This document shows positions 44,001-53,087 of a stretch of 64,000 bases of DNA, piece by piece. A program made the position numbers and the translations under genes. The notes beneath the pieces were generated by a model. It did no database searches, was not told the DNA's origin, and was given only the letters and a program-made list of their open reading frames with translations. This stretch comes from Scolanthus callimorphus. Lineage: Eukaryota; Cnidaria; Anthozoa; Actiniaria; Edwardsiidae. The stretch lies in the NCBI GenBank assembly GCA_033964015.1, contig JAWWUD010000054.1, positions 744,001 through 808,000 on the forward strand, read 5' to 3'. How positions within the stretch are numbered: position 1 is the first letter of the stretch; every line of letters starts with the position of its first letter.

Positions 44001-45712
44001 GCGGTAACATCAAAAGTAATGCTTTCAAAGTTTATGCAAAAATGCAATTATAGTGTCGCTTCATACTGGGGCATTAACTTGCCTGTATGCCTATTTCAGA
44101 TGCTATTTTGGTCGCGACTTTTGCGCTAACAGTTATATCAAAGTAATGCTTTAAAAGTTTATGCAAAAATGCAATTATAGTGTCGCATTAACTTGCCTGT
44201 ATGCCTATTTCAGATGCTATATTTTGGTCACGACTTTTGTCATATCAAAGTAATGCTTTAAACGTTTATGCGAAAATGCAATTATAGTGTCGCTTCATAC
44301 TGGGGCATTAGCTTGCCTGTATGCCAATCTTAGATGCTATATTTTGGTCAAAACTTTTGTGCTGATATACCAAAGTAATAACTTGAAAACAAGATGTACA
44401 TTAGGTTGATTACGGCTTTTGCTCTGCGAAGTATGGCGATATATCAGTTAACACTCTCGACAGCTATCCTTTAATCCCCTTATACTATCCTTCAACAGTT
44501 TCTTTGTCTTGATACATTTGGTATCCTGTAGTTTGGTGCTCTGAGAGCACCAAAACAGTCGGGGGTCTCAGCATAAAGCTCCTCATGATACGTAATGAGA
44601 TCGCGTAGTCGCGGCACGGAACACCTGCTGTAAATACGTAATGAGATCGCGTAGTCGCGGCACGGAACACCTGCTGTAAATACGTAATGAGATCGCCTAG
44701 TCGCGGCACGGAACACCTGCTGTAAATACGTAATGAGATCGCCTAGTCGCGGCACGGAACACCTGCTGTAAATACGTAATGAGATCGCACTGTCGCGGCA
44801 CGGAACACCTGCTGTAAATACGTAATGAGATCGCACTGTCGCGGCACGGAACACCTGCTGTAAATACGTAATGAGATCGCATAGTCGCGGCACGGAACAC
44901 CTGCTGTAAATACGTAATGAGATCGCATAGTCGCGGCACGGAACACCTGCTGTAAATACGTAATGAGATCGCACTGTCGCGGCACGGAACACCTGCTGTA
45001 AATACGTAATGAGATCGCACTGTCGCGGCACGGAACACCTGCTGTAAATACGTAATGAGATCGCACTGTCGCGGCACGGAACACCTGCTGTAAATACGTA
45101 ATGAGATCGCATAGTCGCGGCACGGAACACCTGCTGTAAATACGGAATGAATTCGCATAGTCGCGGCACGGTCACGGTCGCGGCGCGGCACACCTTTGTC
45201 GCGCCACTTTTCACAGTCATACGAAAATAGATTCTTCCGTCGAAGGCATTATGGTGGCATGTAGTTTGTCTAAAATAACTTCATGCTCGCAACGAATATT
45301 AGCCCGAGGGCACAGCATGAGCCGAAGCCAACTCATGTCTTTTGATCTATGAAATTGCATTCTAACGCCAGCGAACAGGCTAGCAGGGGCGGATCCAGCA
45401 TCTCCAAAGGGGGAGAGCAAAAAAAAAAAAATGGAGGCCAAAGTTGAAACCTTGCTCTTGCAAATACAGGAAAATGCATGGGGAAATCTATCGAAAAAGG
45501 GGGGGGGGCGGGCCCTCCTCTTTGCTCCCATGATGCACCGGGCCGTAACAGACAGAATTGTGACGGTGCAACGTGTTCTAAAAATGCTGTATACTATTCC
45601 AGGACAGGACCACTCTGGCCCGGACCATCATATCAATGTTGATTGTCCTTTGTTCTGTCAGGTTGCAGGAGTTGTGGCAACTTACTTCTGTTTATTGTAC
45701 GAGCTGCGATAA
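34069..45712 (+). CDS. Gustatory-receptor-like 7TM protein (GRL), five exons
   Basis: The spliced product is about 441 residues and has the insect-GR-like layout. It has an N-terminal LLAPLLFLMKVCGL segment, helices near residues 66-87, 97-118, 155-177, 201-229, 271-296 and 302-325, and a seventh helix with GITAGGFVLIN and VVATYFCLLYEL. The TY pair of the GR C-terminus is present, with E in place of Q. Exons are 34069-35061, 36651-36773, 36835-36903, 37331-37420 and 45662-45712, all phase 0. Donors at exons 2-4 are strong (gtgagt, gtgagt, gtaagt). The exon 1 donor (GAG|GTTGGT) and exon 2 acceptor (CATAG|CTCG) are weaker guesses. The ATG at 34069 has A at -3 and G at +4; an upstream in-frame ATG at 34006 lies in duplicated flank DNA. 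Such receptors occur in cnidarians; the ligand is unknown. Confidence 0.8.
35131..35539 (+). other. GRL intron 1, proximal part
   Basis: A 26-bp unit, ctcgtttggccacctcaact, is duplicated right after 35130. GCGCGC-containing unique sequence follows. No gene was found. Confidence 0.45.
35540..36060. repeat. ~145-bp tandem repeat, three units, in GRL intron 1
   Basis: Units start GGCTGGTTCTCACTGGAACG near 35540, 35687 and 35829. They are rich in AACGCAAGCGCAA words on one side and TTGCGCTTGCGT words on the other, so each unit can also fold. Confidence 0.85.
36136..36519. mobile_element. 384-bp MULE-type MITE with 9-bp duplication
   Basis: Arms of about 165 bp are near-perfect inverted copies starting TAGTCCAGTCCCTGAACTCT. 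The 9-bp word AGGGTTGAC flanks both ends (36127-36135, 36520-36528). Long TIRs and a 9-bp duplication are hallmarks of Mutator-like elements. The arms differ at only a few positions, so the insertion is young. It sits in GRL intron 1. Confidence 0.9.
36651..36773 (+). CDS. GRL exon 2
   Basis: This 123-nt exon encodes a charged linker (ERKKKEREKPKEL and onward) between helices 6 and 7. The donor CAT|GTGAGT is strong. The acceptor choice keeps phase 0 and avoids the in-frame TAG just before it. The start of this exon is the least certain boundary of the gene. Confidence 0.55.
36835..36903 (+). CDS. GRL exon 3
   Basis: The acceptor is TTTCTCTTTAG and the donor is GAG|GTGAGT. The 69 nt encode VHSFSDVLQQIEIRGIDLDT and QTE. 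It is too short to appear as a separate open frame. Confidence 0.72.
37331..37420 (+). CDS. GRL exon 4
   Basis: The acceptor is AAAATATAG and the donor is ACG|GTAAGT. The 90 nt encode LMLFLAKLNGDQVGITAGGF then VLINKSVLVT, the entry to helix 7 in the GR family. Confidence 0.8.
37485..37838. repeat. 46-bp satellite block 1, about 8 units
   Basis: The unit is CACGGAACACCTGCTGTAAA, TACGTAATGAGATCGCATAG, TCGCGG. It lacks stop codons in all three minus-strand frames, which creates 124-168 residue false proteins. Confidence 0.95.
37916..38405 (+). pseudogene. LINE N-terminal frame with NPGP motif and start of PHD finger
   Basis: The frame from ATG at 37916 reads to KLNPGPVNN (about 38284-38310), which recalls the DxExNPGP ribosome-skipping motif of many LINEs, although the D..E part is not canonical. 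It then enters CGVCVKAVKRNQ, the first half of a zinc-binding finger. The second half lies in the other frame, so a frameshift near 38400 breaks the ORF. Confidence 0.65.
38332..41592 (+). pseudogene. LINE endonuclease and reverse transcriptase, one in-frame stop
   Basis: Order of domains: second half of a PHD-like finger (FLCDVCKDFTHARC, CTWTCSKC); APE endonuclease with VVHLNINSLQNKF, VLSETKID, GDLNMD and LSDHHLIYG; reverse transcriptase with STDMSKAFDSL, RGCPQGSSFGPLLWN and MYADDHQLY; then a C-terminal region with LLGVDIDDSLNF. TGA at 40615-40617, between SSD and KLMVRG, interrupts RT; the likely ancestor is TGG. The ORF ends with TAG at 41590-41592. Apart from these lesions it is open, so the copy is young. 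Confidence 0.92.
41712..42139. repeat. 46-bp satellite block 2, about 9 units
   Basis: The units are the same as block 1, with GATCGCGTAG and GATCGCCTAG variants toward the right. Block 2 begins exactly at the LINE tail and ends mid-unit at the next element. Confidence 0.95.
42140..44587. mobile_element. 2.45-kb element with 14-bp TIRs and no visible target duplication
   Basis: CATGAGGAGCTTTA and TAAAGCTCCTCATG end the element. Joining its flanks (gctgtaa and atacgtaatg) restores a normal 46-bp satellite unit, so insertion left no duplication. Inside are unique sequence, a 125-bp tandem array and a TTGGTGCTC/GAGCACCAA hairpin at 44534-44554. The class is unknown. Confidence 0.78.
42695..44400. 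repeat. ~125-bp tandem array, about 14 units
   Basis: Units start GTGTCGCTTCATACTGGGGC and contain gcctgtatgcctatttcag, atgctatattttggtcacga and aacatatcaaagtaa. Single-base and few-base differences shift the frame between units, yielding several overlapping frames of 66-137 residues. These are not genes. Confidence 0.93.
44588..45175. repeat. 46-bp satellite block 3, about 13 units
   Basis: Units carry CTAG, CGTAG and CACTG variants at the segment after GATCG. The 242-residue minus-strand frame across it is an artefact of a stop-free unit. Confidence 0.95.
45662..45712 (+). CDS. GRL terminal exon
   Basis: The acceptor is TTTGTTCTGTCAG. The 51 nt encode VAGVVATYFCLLYELR and a TAA stop, completing helix 7. 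It lies 8.2 kb from exon 4, beyond the satellites and LINE. Confidence 0.8.
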   Translation, partial: VAGVVATYFCLLYELR

Positions 45713-46535
45713 CATCAAAGATGGCGACATTTCTCTAATGGCTGAACTACCGCGTGTTGAAGTGGGCCCAGACAGAGCTGAAGCGTCATATAATATATGG
45801 CGACCAAACAGATACAGATACAGTAGATTTTATTATTTGGCATAATACTCTAAAGTACATTGAAGACTAAAACTGCAAAGATGAAACAAACGAACGAGTT
45901 ACCGTTGCGGCCTTCAGGGGCGGATCCAGAAATTTCAGAAAGAGGGGCCGGATAGCCATAAATTGCAAATTTCATTCAGTAAATACAGGAAAGTTTCCTG
46001 AGAAAGGGGGGCCGCGGCCGGCCACTTGCCTCCACCCGAAAAGAGCTCGAAAAGAGCTCTTAACCCCCAGAAAAAGAAGATTTTAAAACATGACAATCAC
46101 CAGCTAAACAATGGCAATATGATTTTCAAGTGCTGGAGTCCTTTTCTCAAAAAGTGACTTTATAATTTCATAAAGTATTTTCACACTCCAGTGAGGCTGC
46201 CTAGCCTGCCTGTGGTCTAACAGGACTTCTTTCATCCTCTCGCCCGTGTGCGGGGTGAAATATGATAGCGCGCGGCGCCTACTTATTTGTTTAGGCCTTG
46301 ACAGGTCAATAAGTAACTGTCAACACTGTCGGATCCGTTCCAAATATCATCTTCAGCTTTTAATATTGAATCTTGAATCTCGTCTGCTAATCGCGATAAA
46401 CAACGGTGAAAAGAACGCGGAAATCTCTCCGGAGACACTCTGGAGACACTAAAATAGTTTATCTCTGCGGATCGTACTAGATAGCACAAGGAGAGCACTG
46501 GCAACTATAAGAAATAACAGTTGGATATTCGCATC
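45713..46535 (+). other. Region between GRL and the cysteine-rich gene
   Basis: GGGGCGGATCCAG-started repeats occur at 45387-45510 (within GRL intron 4) and again at 45914-46030, with a shared aaatacaggaaa. The last 250 bp should contain the promoter of the next gene. No clear TATA box was seen. Confidence 0.45.
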
Positions 46536-47120
46536 ATGGCTTCATTTCCGGACTACAATTTTCTCGCTATGTTCACGATACTTCTTCTTCTCTCTCTGGA
46601 GATTAGCCGAGCACAAGCTACCATCGTTGAGTCAAAGGATCCTGTCAACTATTGTCCGTACTTTGGGAACCGTGCTCCAAGCGCTCAGCCGAATCTTCAA
46701 AACTGCACTTGGTATAGAAAGAAAGCGTGCTGTTTACCCGAGGAATTGAATACTCTTTTAGAAGGAATAGAGCCGCTCACAGGAGCAAATCGAAAGTGTT
46801 TGCAGACTTTTAATTATTTGATGTGCTACGTCTGTGCGCCAAACCAGAACGCATTCTACAAAGCCGAGAGGTTAACGGTGTGTCGGGAATTCTGCGACAA
46901 GTTGTATCAGAACTGTGGCGAAGCTATTCTCAAGGGAAATAGAATCTCAAATGCTTACCGATCGGGGAAGGATTTCTGTGAATCTAGAAAATTTGTTGTG
47001 AAAGGGAAAGCCAGTAATGAGTGTTTTTCATATGAACACGTGGAGAACGCGGGGAAAATAACCAAGACTAATTTTCTTGTTCTTTTGCTGATTCTTGTGT
47101 TTGGTAGCCTATGGATTTAG
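46536..47120 (+). CDS. Secreted/GPI-anchored folate-receptor-like cysteine-rich protein A
   Basis: This is a single-exon gene of 194 residues. ATG at 46536 (A at -3, G at +4) is chosen; the frame extends upstream only through a TTG. There is a signal peptide (FLAMFTILLLLSLEISRAQA) and then twelve cysteines in the pattern of the folate-receptor-like domain, with CTWYRKKACC, CYVCAPNQNAFY, LTVCREFCDKLYQNC, SGKDFC and a final C. It ends in a hydrophobic tail (TNFLVLLLILVFGSLWI), which suggests a GPI anchor or membrane tail. A clear paralogue is encoded at 55497-56081 on the other strand. Ligand binding cannot be read from sequence; the folate-contact residues are not evident to me. Confidence 0.85.
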   Translation: MASFPDYNFLAMFTILLLLSLEISRAQATIVESKDPVNYCPYFGNRAPSAQPNLQNCTWYRKKACCLPEELNTLLEGIEPLTGANRKCLQTFNYLMCYVCAPNQNAFYKAERLTVCREFCDKLYQNCGEAILKGNRISNAYRSGKDFCESRKFVVKGKASNECFSYEHVENAGKITKTNFLVLLLILVFGSLWI

Positions 47121-47294
47121 ATTGCTGTCAGCCGCCATTTTGTCAACCTAGCAACATACCTATTTCTATAGGATGAGTTATCCAAAAATGTAAAGCGCTT
47201 AGAGCTTTGAGGATAAGCGCTATATAAGCACCTACTTTACTTTTATACCGAGTCAGAGAAAGCCTCCATTTCCATCGACCGATTTAGGAATGTA

Positions 47295-47643
47295 CACTCT
47301 TTTTTTTTATAAGAACCTTTTTTATAAGAACGTTCGGCCTGAAATTTACCCAAATTTTAAGAACATGCTAAGAACATGCCTGAGCGTCAGAAAGGAGCAA
47401 AATAGATTTATTTTCAGTGATGCGTTCTAAAATCCAGAATCAAATGTGTTAATAATAACGACCTTCAATTTTGTAATTTATAAACTCTGTTAACTTCTAT
47501 AAGAATATCTAGGCATATTTCAGGTTCCGACGTCACTGAAATGTAAGAACATCCGTAAGAACATTTCCAACCTCACACTGCTCAAAAAATAAGAACGGCC
47601 CAGCCTCAACTGAAAATTAGACGTTTTCAATAAAAAAAGAGTG
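47295..47643. mobile_element. 349-bp MITE with TA duplication
   Basis: CACTCTTTTTTTTTATAAGA and a right end TTATTGAAAAC-type inverse (aataaaaaaagagtg) are flanked by TA. The interior is rich in TAAGAAC words. TA targets fit Tc1/mariner-type elements. Confidence 0.8.
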
Positions 47644-48120
47644 TAATCCATTTGCAAATCGAGTAACGATTGGAAAAAATTTTTGGAACAAAATAGTTTA
47701 CATCATATTGTAGACTTCTGTCTTATGCTTTTGAAATCTGATCTAAAAAAATCATTTCTTACAATACCGAACATCGAAATTGAATGCTGAAAGTTGTCCA
47801 AATCCATACAATTTGTATAGGTTGACAGCACTATGAAATAAACATCAACAGCCAACACCATACCTTCGCAACTTTGAACAATTATTTCTCAGGTTTCCTT
47901 GGGAATTTCTTCTCGGTGTTATCCCCAATTCTTTATTTTATCAATACCTTTCATAAAATGCTAGAAACAAAGGAAATTAGTTTTGTAATAATACTCTATC
48001 TAAAAATTGTTTCCACTTTGTGTCAAGATTACTCGATTTCTCAGCGGATTTCCTCTTAATATTTTCGATTGAATTGGCCAAGTTTTAATTTGGTATTCTA
48101 GAAAAAAAGCACCAAAGATG
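47644..48120. other. No gene recognised
   Basis: This is AT-rich sequence. The 61-residue frame at 47874-48059 has no recognisable motif. Confidence 0.4.
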
Positions 48121-48160
48121 GCCGTGACCATGACTCGAACCTCGGTTATTGCGGCCACAA
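48121..48160 (-). pseudogene. Truncated tRNA-His (3' half)
   Basis: The segment matches the 3' half of the intact tRNA-His at 49778-49849 from the acceptor stem through the T arm and anticodon loop (gcggccacaa), with a few changes. It ends at the edge of the 42-bp satellite, so the 5' half is lost or displaced. Confidence 0.8.
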
Positions 48161-48162
48161 TT

Positions 48163-48997
48163 ATGCCTGGTGCATACTAGCGACACACGCGCGCGCTCTC
48201 TTACATGCCTGGTGCATACTAGCGACACACGCGCGCGCTCTCTTACATGCCTGGTGCATACTAGCGACACACGCGCGCGCTCTCTTACATGCCTGGTGCA
48301 TACTAGCGACACACGCGCGCGCTCTCTTACATGCCTGGTGCATACTAGCGACACACGCGCGCGCTCTCTTACATGCCTGGTGCATACTAGCGACACACGC
48401 GCGCGCTCTCTTACATGCCTGGTGCATACTAGCGACACACGTGCGCGCTCTCTTGCATGCCTGGTGCATACTAGCGACATACGCGCGCGCTCTCTTGCAT
48501 GCCTGGTGCATACTAGCGACACGCGCGCGCTCTCTTGCATGCCTGGTGCATACTAGCGACACACGCGCGCGCTCTCTTACATGCCTGGTGCATACTAGCG
48601 ACACACGCGCGCGCTCTCTTACATGCCTGGTGCATACTAGCGACACACGCGCGCGCTCTCTTACATGCCTGGTGCATACTAGCGACACACGCGCGCGCTC
48701 TCTTACATGCCTGGTGCATACTAGCGACACACGCGCGCGCTCTCTTGCATGCCTGGTGCATACTAGCGACATACGCGCGCGCTCTCTTGCATGCCTGGTG
48801 CATACTAGCGACACGCGCGCGCTCTCTTGCATGCCTGGTGCATACTAGCGACACACGCGCGCGCTCTCTTACATGCCTGGTGCATACTAGCGACATACGC
48901 GCGCGCTCTCTTACATGGTCTTATGTACAAGTGTGAACATCGCGACATAACGACATTATGCGCTTATGTCGTTATGCCGCTAGTGTGTACCAGGCAT
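48163..48997. repeat. 42-bp CG-rich satellite bounded by inverted copies of its unit
   Basis: About 18 units read GCCTGGTGCATACTAGCGAC, ACACGCGCGCGCTCTCTTAC, AT. At the right end, 48976-48997 is an inverted unit start (GCTAGTGTGTACCAGGCAT), preceded by a hairpin of CATAACGACAT/ATGTCGTTATG. The unit length is a multiple of three, which gives stop-free frames on both strands (127-223 residues) that are not genes. A partial duplication of the whole array (48530 onward) repeats the variant order. Confidence 0.92.
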
Positions 48998-49765
48998 TGC
49001 AATTCACATTAAGACAGATTGTTCTAGTGATTCGAGCAGTGTGTGGGCCAAAATCAGGTTACTAGAAAGTATGGAACCAGAAACATATATGTAGATGTTC
49101 AGGCAAGCCTGTGGCCGCGTAGCACTAAGTTCAACAGAGTGTAGATAAGGAAAAACATATATATGTTTCTGATGGAGCCTATTGGTTTTATTTTAGCATC
49201 TTTTCAAAGGTTTGCATACAAGAAGTAACTCGAGTTAGTTCCATCAAGAAATATTGAAGGCAACCTATGAAAATGCATTTCGAAGTTTATATACAATATA
49301 GGGATGTGGAAGGAATTGCATTTGACATGGAGTTTTCGGCTATTATAGTTTTCCAGGTGGTGAGCTTTGATTTAATTTCTCCGCTTTCCATGAGAATTTC
49401 ATGGCGGAACGAACCCAAATTATTCCTTGTTTCGCATCATGTCTAAATTGTCAACAGCCTGTTAAAGCTACATCTCTATAATACAGTACAAGCGGCCGTT
49501 AGATTGCAGGATTTTCTTTGATTTGCGGTGCCCTCTCTCAAACCATTAAAAAAATTAACTTTTTGCGACTTTATCAGAACTACCCGACATACGTATAGAT
49601 CCTCCCGTTTTGTATTTCTCTTTCCAGGTAGCACAATACAACTCCCCATTCCGCGACGATTCTCTTAGATAACTTTTTATGAAGATACCAGATACAGCCG
49701 TTTTTTTAGGGTTGTCGGCCGACCCCCGTGTACTTCATGAAAAAAAAATAAAGAAATAAAGAGTT
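48998..49765. other. No gene recognised
   Basis: This is AT-rich unique DNA with two ACATATATATGT words (49082, 49150). No exon was found. Confidence 0.4.
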
Positions 49766-49773
49766 AAAAAAAG
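49766..49773 (-). terminator. Pol III terminator of tRNA-His
   Basis: A run of seven T on the minus strand starts five bases after the tRNA 3' end. Confidence 0.75.
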
Positions 49774-49777
49774 ATGT

Positions 49778-49849
49778 GCCGTGACCAGGATTCGAACCTG
49801 GGTTATTGCGGCCACAACGCAATGTACTAACCACTATACGATCACGGCA
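49778..49849 (-). tRNA. tRNA-His (GTG)
   Basis: A complete 72-nt cloverleaf has acceptor stem GCCGTGA/TCACGGC, D arm with TAGTGGTTAGTA, anticodon arm TTGCG-TTGTGGC-CGCAA with anticodon GTG, and T arm CCAGG-TTCGAAT-CCTGG. Internal A and B boxes are intact. No encoded CCA or intron is present. Confidence 0.97.
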
Positions 49850-50199
49850 ACTAGCCAACCTGAGGTTCGGTGAAGGACCCGGCTAAATAAAAGAACATAA
49901 ATGCCGCGCGCAAACAGACATTCCCAAAGTCCGTTGTTCCACTTCTTATTTTTACAATTAGCTTAATTTTCACTTTGTGCACTGGACTTTTTTTCTTCAC
50001 TTCTAAGGTATTTGTTCGTTGGTGTTTGTTCCATTGTTTTCATGCCTCTGGTGCTCCGTAACAATAAGAGATAGGTCTTATCACGGTTTCCGCCGCCATT
50101 GTGTTCAGTAGGCAAGCCGTGCAAAATCCCACATAAGCTACTGCAAACACGAAGTGAAATCGTTGCGAAAATATTGCACATATCAACAATAAGTACTAA

Positions 50200-51050
50200 G
50201 GCTGCATTCATTATGTATACTACAGGGGGGGGGGGGGGGGGGGGGGGGGCAGAGGATTTTTTGGGGGAATCTCAAAATTTAGGAACTGGAAAAGGGGGGA
50301 TGTCAAGTTTTTTTCATAACATGAAGGGGGGATGCATATTTTTGTTGAGGTTATGTATATATTTAAGACAAGGTTGTGCAGTTTGATAGTAAATGAAGGA
50401 AGGCTCAATTGTTGAACACCGAGTTTGAACCTCCTTCCTGAAGAAATATCACTTGCACTACTATTCTCGTGTATTCACCCTCTTTCAACTGATATGTTGA
50501 AAAAAAAACTGCGCGCTTCGCGCGCATAAAGAATTATATTAAACTTAAAAGATCGTAAAAGGCCTTCTTGTTTTACTACAATTCCTCGAGGTCCTCTTCA
50601 GTGGCTTTCGTCTGCCAGACAAAACGCCTTTGGACTTTTGATTAATAGTCTTGTAGCTTCATTGTCAAAATTGCGGCGCGTTTCGCGCGCACAACGGAAA
50701 ACATACCAAACAATCAAATACAAAATAAATGATACTCAGCCTATGTGTAGTAAGGCTCCAATCGAGGAGCGCACCAGATCACTTGGTAGAAAGTCACTAC
50801 CGACACAAAAAAGTAAAGCCACCTAGGATTTTTATTTGCATTTTTACGCTTTGTATTTTTTTTTATCATTGAGCCTTGTTCTTTATTTTTTGTAAAATTG
50901 ATATAAATATAAATTGAAAAAATTGTCTCTGGGGTGATGGGGGGGGGGGGGGGGGCATGTTTTTTCCTTTTGACCATGAGGGGGATTCGTAAAAATATGT
51001 TGTGCCTTGGGGGGATCTGAAAATTTTGCATTGTCAAAAAAATTTCCTCT

Positions 51051-51081
<31 letters not shown>

Positions 51082-51103
51082 AGTATACATAACGAATGCA
51101 GCC
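50200..51103. mobile_element. 904-bp PIF/Harbinger-type element with TAA duplication
   Basis: The TIRs are GGCTGCATTCATTATGTATA on the left and its inverse on the right (tatacataacgaatgcagcc), then CTACAG and long G or C runs (G24 left, C26 right). TAA flanks both sides (50197-50199, 51104-51106). Internal words include GCGCGCTTCGCGCGC. No transposase is present. A broken, inverted copy lies at 57379-59165. Confidence 0.9.
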
Positions 51104-51158
51104 TAAGCGTAAGTAATTCTACTTGGCCAAACAATCACTCTTCCAACTTCCATGTAGA

Positions 51159-53087
51159 CCCGGCGTAATCAATCGAACAAATCCGAACAAAAATCAATCG
51201 AACGCAATCGAACACCAATCGTTCGATTTGTTCGGCAATCGAACAAAATCGAACGCGAGCTTTGCTGTGAGTTCGATTTTCGAACAAAATCGAACACCAA
51301 CCAATCGAACAGATTGGATTGTTCGATTTTGTTCGGTAATTATGAATAATGTGTGACAGGATTTCCCGGAGAAAGACGGGGACTCCCAAACCTTTGGGGA
51401 GGGGATGTTTTTGGTTCATGTAATTTTTAGGGCCCTCTGGTACCTTTTTGGGAAAAAAAAGAAACATGTTTTACCACATTGTAACCTGCGAGCATGAGTG
51501 CTTTCCTCAGTCAGTCTTTCAAAATTTTACGAAGTTAGTCACGTGTCATACATTCGCGTAGTTGTTTTGGCCGGGGGCAAAATAACAAATGAAAACAACG
51601 CACGATAGCAAACCGCGAGCGCTAGCAACAAAACGAAAGAGCGAGTTACCGAGGAAAAGCCTCTGCGAGTTAGGGTAGCATATTTTGGAGTGAAACATTT
51701 GGTCAGGGTGGGGAAGGGGTTCTCCGTGATCCGTGATTCACCCCAAATTTGCTCCGTGACTCGTGAAAACAGGAAAATTATTGCCGTGATCCGTGAAATC
51801 TCATGCCCTTGTGACACGTGATTTTACGAATTTCTCTTACGTGACTCGTGATTACAGGCCTAGAGATTCGTGAAACGTGAACGCTGATCATTAGAGACGG
51901 ACCATTTGGACCAATATCGAGTAGGCTCATTCTCTCCTGACTGCTTTTTAGGGAACCTGACGTCCTTAAAAATAGATTTTTTTGTCGGCTCGCGCTGCGC
52001 GCTCGCCATGTACAACATCAAAATGTATTTTTAAAATTGAGTAAATTTACTATCAGCAAACAGTAAATAAAGGTGCAGCAATGTCAGGAAGCGCATTTGT
52101 TAAACATCAAGTTCTCATTTACTCCTGGACTTTCCCCATTCTTTCAACTTATATGTCCAAAATTTGCAGCGCGCTTCGCGCGCATAAAGAGGATACTTTG
52201 GTGTAGCATTTAGAAACTAAAGCATCGCAGTTTTTTTTTGATTTTCGAAAATTTCTATTATGTTTTTTCCGTGACTCCACTTCTTCAGCGTGATTTATAT
52301 GTCTCAGAAATAAGAATTTCGTTAACCGCGTAGCTTGATGTTCAAAATCGCAGCGCGCTTCGCGCGCATCCAGAAACATACAAGCAAGGCTCGGTACTGA
52401 TCCGAACCATCTTCATAGTAACGAAAATTCTGATCTGGATGCTATGAGCAAATCAATTTCTCTGTGCGTGGCCTTAGGGGATGTATAGAGAAGACTAAGT
52501 GCCAATCTAAAAATAACTAGGTGTGTCTAAAGGTTCTCTCACGCCCTATTGCCATGTTGTGCACTCTTATTTATGTACTCTTGTGGCGATATAATTTAAG
52601 TGAAATCTCACACCATCAAAAGAAATATCAGTAAAAAAGATCGTGCACAGTACTTATATCACTATATTTACTTGAAACACAACTTGCATAATCGTTTTTA
52701 AAATTTTACTTCCGTGATTCGTGAAAAGCGTTTTCATAACTCCGTGATCCGTGAAATAACGAAAAATCGGTCCGTGATTCGTGATCGCTACCCCCTTCCC
52801 CACCCTGTTTGGTGTATTGTCTCAGCACATAATCTTTTACAGACGGTCTGTTAAAAATTCTGCACTATATTCGGACTTGTTGGTACCTTTTTGGAGTCAA
52901 AATCAGATTTTGGTATACCTTTAGGAAGAAAAATCTAAGTATGTTTAAAGTTCGATTTCCGAACGTTCGTTTTTGTTCGATTGTGAAGATTTTGCTGTGA
53001 GTTCGATTGCCGAACAAGTCGAAAATCAATCGAACGATTGGTATTCGATTGAGTTCGATTACCGAACGTTCGATTGATTACGCCGGG
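51159..53087. mobile_element. 1.93-kb TIR element with AATCGAAC subterminal repeats
   Basis: CCCGGCGTAATCAATCGAAC and its inverse at the right (ttcgattgattacgccggg) are flanked by TGTAGA. Both ends carry repeated AATCGAACAAAATCGAACAC-like words. A further element is nested at 51704-52807. No transposase is seen. Confidence 0.87.
51704..52807. mobile_element. 1.1-kb hAT-like element with TCCGTGATTCGTGA repeats
   Basis: CAGGGTGGGGAAGGGG and CCCCTTCCCCACCCTG end the element; TTTGGT lies on both sides. Inside each end, variants of TCCGTGATCCGTGATTC recur four to six times. The middle holds GCGCGCTTCGCGCGC twice (near 52170 and 52350). It lies inside the 51159-53087 element. Confidence 0.85.

Larger units (their letters stand above)
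37456..45226. mobile_element. TIR element built around a 46-bp satellite, split by two insertions
   Basis: TTTCGTATGACTGTGAAAAA at 37456 and its near-inverse ending ACGAAA at 45226 bracket the array. Next inside on both ends is cggcgcggcac. The 46-bp array lies in three blocks (37485-37838, 41712-42139, 44588-45175). Removing the LINE and the 42140-44587 element would rejoin them into about 30 units. It fills GRL intron 4. A TAG flank on each side may be the target duplication. Confidence 0.75.

Noticed and set aside
43026..44129. Overlapping frames of about 66-137 residues resembling small cysteine-rich proteins
   Set aside because: They are the 125-bp tandem array in shifting frames; no signal for a conserved protein.
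37485..45175. CRISPR-like array of regularly spaced repeats
   Set aside because: Units are contiguous with no variable spacers, and the DNA is clearly from an animal.
44492..45220. 242-residue minus-strand reading frame, and similar ones at 37312-37847 and 41699-42142
   Set aside because: They are produced by a stop-free 46-bp satellite unit read in all three frames.
48085..48936. Long frames on both strands (up to 223 residues)
   Set aside because: They come from a 42-bp satellite whose length is a multiple of three; the residue order is a pure repeat.
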